Source: Rhodothermaceae bacterium (lineage in GTDB: Bacteria; Bacteroidota; Rhodothermia; Rhodothermales; Rubricoccaceae). Taken from it: 15,134 bases of DNA. The notes under the pieces were generated by a model. The model was not told the origin of the DNA. It was given only the letters and a program-made list of their open reading frames with translations, and did not search any database. Below are positions 15,118-15,134 of this stretch, one piece after another. Both the position numbers and the translations under genes were made by a program. The stretch spans positions 1-15,134 of the forward strand of contig JABDIZ010000337.1 in the NCBI GenBank assembly GCA_013003465.1. The letters run 5' to 3'. Positions within the stretch are counted from its first letter, which is position 1, and each line of letters opens with the position of its first letter.

Positions 15118-15134
15118 ATGAATCAGTCTCGCTC
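15118..15134 (+). CDS. Possible start of the next gene (3' partial), perhaps a MalG-like permease
   Basis: An ATG at 15118, 17 nt after the previous stop, opens a frame reading MNQSR to the end of the window. Only five full codons are visible, so the product cannot be identified from sequence. A MalG-type permease is the expected missing partner of the MalF-like gene, and this would be a natural position for it. That is inference from operon logic only. Confidence 0.3.

Overview
The window reads as a starch/maltodextrin utilisation locus from a high-GC member of the Bacteroidota superphylum, most likely Rhodothermota (Rhodothermus/Salinibacter/Rubricoccus-like). The reasons are type IX secretion (T9SS) type A C-terminal sorting domains on two proteins, a PorV/PorQ-family outer-membrane protein, high GC, and little Shine-Dalgarno signal before most starts. 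The lineage is inferred from these traits, not from a database match. All supported genes lie on the + strand and are closely spaced.

Layout. (1) 1-2700: the 3' part of a large secreted protein with a fibronectin III-like region and a FlgD/T9SS-like C-terminal domain, then a PorV/PorQ-family barrel 13 nt downstream. (2) 2836-7538: a non-catalytic protein with three carbohydrate-binding-like modules and a T9SS domain, a cluster of three hairpins ending in a good intrinsic terminator, then a large GH13 alpha-amylase/pullulanase-like enzyme, also T9SS-targeted. (3) about 7680-9548: a second GH13 enzyme (neopullulanase/cyclomaltodextrinase-like) with a signal peptide but no T9SS domain. (4) 9588-11960: a MalE-like lipoprotein and a MalF-like permease. 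(5) 11964-15101: a large lipoprotein with a glycogen-debranching-enzyme-like (alpha/alpha)6 domain and a glucodextranase C-terminal-like module. It starts 3 nt after the permease gene. A new reading frame, possibly the partner MalG permease, may begin at 15118.

Proposed working model (inference): surface-exposed T9SS cargo binds and cuts starch, the oligosaccharides are trimmed in the periplasm by the second GH13 enzyme, and maltodextrins are captured by the MalE-like lipoprotein and imported by a MalFG-type ABC transporter. No SusC/SusD pair and no ABC ATPase are present in the window, so this looks like a T9SS-plus-ABC solution to starch use.

Several gene junctions carry different palindromic or short-period repeat elements (7566-7669, 9590-9653, 10887-10942). 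Two of them affect where translation can start. No tRNA, rRNA, CRISPR array, insertion sequence or stretch over 300 bases without a gene was seen.
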